Source of the DNA: an uncultured Sphingomonas sp.
GTDB taxonomy: Bacteria; Pseudomonadota; Alphaproteobacteria; Sphingomonadales; Sphingomonadaceae
Length of the DNA stretch: 64,000 nucleotides
Direction: 5' to 3'
NCBI RefSeq assembly: GCF_913776855.1
Contig: NZ_CAJYQD010000021.1
Coordinates: 1 to 64,000, forward strand
The notes under the pieces: model-generated
What the model saw: the letters and a program-made list of their open reading frames with translations, nothing else
What the model was told of the DNA's origin: nothing
The model's database searches: none
Position numbers and translations under genes: made by a program
Part shown: piece by piece, positions 62,211-64,000 of the stretch
Numbering within the stretch: the stretch's first letter is position 1
Layout: each line of letters opens with the position of its first letter

Positions 62211-64000
62211 CTACAGCTCCAGGCGCACCGTCGCCAGCACCGATCGCGGGGCACCCGGCATGTTGAGCAGCGGCGAGCTGCCATGGCCCGACACGATATA
62301 GCGGCGGTCGAACAGGTTGTAGCCGTTGAGCTGCACCCGCACCGCCGGGACGACATCGACCCAGGCGAGCGCGTCGGCGGTGACATAGCCGGGCAGCGTC
62401 GTCGTGTTCGCCGGATCGGCCCAGCGGTCGCCGACGACATTGCCGCCGCCGCCGATCCCGAACCAGCCAAAATCGCGCACCAGCGACAGGTTCGCCTGAT
62501 GCCTGGGCGTCAGCGTCGCGCTGCGCCCAAACAGCGTCGGCGTGGCGGAGGCGACGATTTTTGCATCGAGATACGCATAGCCCGCCACCGCGCGCCAACC
62601 CGCCAAGTCGAGTTGTCCCGACAGTTCGATGCCGCGCGTGCGCTGCGTCCCGACCGGCAGCACGGCCTGCGTCGCCGGGTCGGTGCCCTTGATCCCGGTA
62701 CGCTTCAGGATGAAGCCTGCCGCCTGTAGCGCGAGCCGCCCGCCGAGCAGCGTGTATTTCGCGCCGATCTCGCGGTTGACCGTCTCTTCGGGGGCGATAT
62801 CGGCATTGGTCGCGGCAAGGCCGAACTGTTCGGCCGAAGGCTGGAAGCTGCGGCTCCACGACACATAATAGGATTGCGCGTCGTCGGGCTGAAAGACGAG
62901 GCCGGCGCGCGGGCTCCAGTTGCGGTCGGTGCGGGCGAGATCGGCTTGGCCCGCAAGCCGCTGGTCGGTGCGCTGACGATAGATGTCGTGGCGCAGGCCG
63001 ACCAGCGCCTTCAACCCATGACCGAAGTCGATCAGGTCCTGGACATAGGCGCCGGTGGTTTCGAGCCGGTTGCGCTGGTTCGCCGACAGCGCGGTGAAGG
63101 CGGTGTTGTCGACCACCGGACCCACCGGATCGAACAGTGACGTGACCGCGACGACGCGTGTGGCGATGGTCCGCGCGTCCTTCACCTGCCGCGCGATCTC
63201 CACGCCGTACAGGATGGCGTGGTCCATGCCGGCGATGGTCGCGCGCTGGGTCAGCTCGGTCTGGTTCGACCAGCCATCCTCATCCCGGTCGATGCCGCCA
63301 TGGCTGAGCGTCACGGTGCGGGCCGTCGCGTTGACCGCGCTGGGCAACGTGTTGCGACGGTTGAGGCTGTAGGCATAGTGGCGAAAGCCGTTGCGTACGC
63401 TCAGCTTGTCCGAGAAGCGGTGGAGCAGCGTCACCCCTTGGCCCAGTACCTCGGACCGGACGGCATCGGTGGTACGGGCATTGGCCGCGCCATAATAGGT
63501 CTTTGGGTCCACCGCGACCGGACGGCCACCCACCGCTGGGATGCCGAAGTCGTTGACCCGCCGGTCGGTCAGGTAGTCGGCCTGCACCAGCAGCGACGTC
63601 GCCTTGCCCCGCCCGAACACGAACGACGGCGCGATGGCGGTACGGCGGAGCAGCCCCTGTTCGCGGAAGCTGTCGCTGTCCTGATACGCGCCGGTCACCC
63701 GCACGCCGACGCCGCTGTCGGTATCGAGGCGGCCGATGTCGAATTCACCGCGGACATTGCCGAACGACCCGCCGGTGAGGGCCGCACTGGTCACGTCACC
63801 GTCGGGCTTCTTGGTCACGCGGTTGATCAGGCCGCCCGACGATCCGCGTCCGTACAGTACCGCCGCCGGGCCCTTCACCACCTCGATCCGCTCGACGTTC
63901 GACAGGTCGCGGAAATACAGGCCGTCATCGCGGAAGCCGTCGACATATTGGTCGGCGATGGCGGAAAAGCCGCGGATCGTCACCTGATCGCGCTGCCCGT
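62211..64000 (-). CDS. TonB-dependent siderophore receptor (5' end outside the window)
   Basis: At least 596 residues of a FhuA/FepA-like receptor, running off the right edge. The plug is visible: VTIRGFSAIADQYVDGFRDD, NVERIEVVKGPAAVLYGRGS and SGGLINRVTKKP, which fits ferric-siderophore receptors. The barrel ends with RSVLATVRLEL. The signal peptide, TonB box and start codon lie outside the window. Iron supply is the probable function, and Fur control is likely but not visible here. Confidence 0.9.
   Translation of the reverse strand, partial: GQRDQVTIRGFSAIADQYVDGFRDDGLYFRDLSNVERIEVVKGPAAVLYGRGSSGGLINRVTKKPDGDVTSAALTGGSFGNVRGEFDIGRLDTDSGVGVRVTGAYQDSDSFREQGLLRRTAIAPSFVFGRGKATSLLVQADYLTDRRVNDFGIPAVGGRPVAVDPKTYYGAANARTTDAVRSEVLGQGVTLLHRFSDKLSVRNGFRHYAYSLNRRNTLPSAVNATARTVTLSHGGIDRDEDGWSNQTELTQRATIAGMDHAILYGVEIARQVKDARTIATRVVAVTSLFDPVGPVVDNTAFTALSANQRNRLETTGAYVQDLIDFGHGLKALVGLRHDIYRQRTDQRLAGQADLARTDRNWSPRAGLVFQPDDAQSYYVSWSRSFQPSAEQFGLAATNADIAPEETVNREIGAKYTLLGGRLALQAAGFILKRTGIKGTDPATQAVLPVGTQRTRGIELSGQLDLAGWRAVAGYAYLDAKIVASATPTLFGRSATLTPRHQANLSLVRDFGWFGIGGGGNVVGDRWADPANTTTLPGYVTADALAWVDVVPAVRVQLNGYNLFDRRYIVSGHGSSPLLNMPGAPRSVLATVRLEL

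Overview
The window reads as sphingomonad-type alphaproteobacterial DNA (family Sphingomonadaceae inferred). The signs are high GC, several long TonB-dependent receptors, a sphingan-style exopolysaccharide locus with rmlCBDA and a polyprenyl-phosphate sugar transferase, and dense ATGA/TGATG-coupled operons. No rRNA, tRNA, CRISPR array or insertion sequence was recognised. Family calls come from reading the translations; no database was searched.

Layout. 1-8.2 kb: a truncated MHYT-PAS-GGDEF signalling protein, UDP-glucose dehydrogenase (ugd), a four-gene envelope operon (LpoB-like, TPR, YcfL-like, CsgG/LpoB-like) preceded by a LuxR-type regulator, and an HTH-TM-TPR regulator. 8.4-13.7 kb: parDE, an ABC1/UbiB kinase, and a type VI secretion cargo module (DUF1795 Eag chaperone, pre-PAAR effector with an unassigned C-terminal toxin, two SUKH immunity candidates). 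13.6-18 kb: a TonB receptor, a WGR protein and a small methyltransferase operon. 18-21.6 kb: a defence and persistence island with a controller-regulated HNH type II restriction-modification system and a close hipBA homologue, each with visible operators. 21.6-26.4 kb: palindromic repeats, an ECF sigma/anti-sigma pair divergent from a subtilase whose gene carries an in-frame palindromic repeat, and two secreted proteins.

26.4-49.1 kb is one large exopolysaccharide locus. rmlCBDA makes dTDP-L-rhamnose. On the other strand lie the initiating sugar transferase, an amino-sugar module (GNAT, two DegT-fold proteins, a CapE/FnlA-type dehydratase), a Wzx flippase, three GT2 glycosyltransferases, an EpsG-type and a WaaL-type polymerase/ligase, a Tat-exported beta-helix protein, a Wza-type export lipoprotein, a Wzc-type tyrosine autokinase and two accessory proteins. 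Together they account for synthesis of precursors, assembly on undecaprenyl phosphate, flipping, polymerisation and export. ugd at 1.4 kb can supply UDP-glucuronate.

49.1-51.4 kb holds a plasmid-type replication module: repA, iterons on both sides, and an HTH protein. The window may therefore lie on a large plasmid or chromid, or contain an integrated one; no parAB is visible. 51.6-64 kb: a SulP transporter, cytochrome b561, a large catalase (katE), a long TonB receptor, a GNAT, pyruvate:quinone oxidoreductase (poxB), a secreted protein and a siderophore-type TonB receptor that runs off the end.

The items most worth a second look are the DegT-fold protein with arginine in place of the PLP lysine, the operator shared between the restriction controller and methylase promoters, the repeat inserted in the subtilase, the orphan pre-PAAR effector with an unassigned tip, and the iteron origin beside the exopolysaccharide genes.
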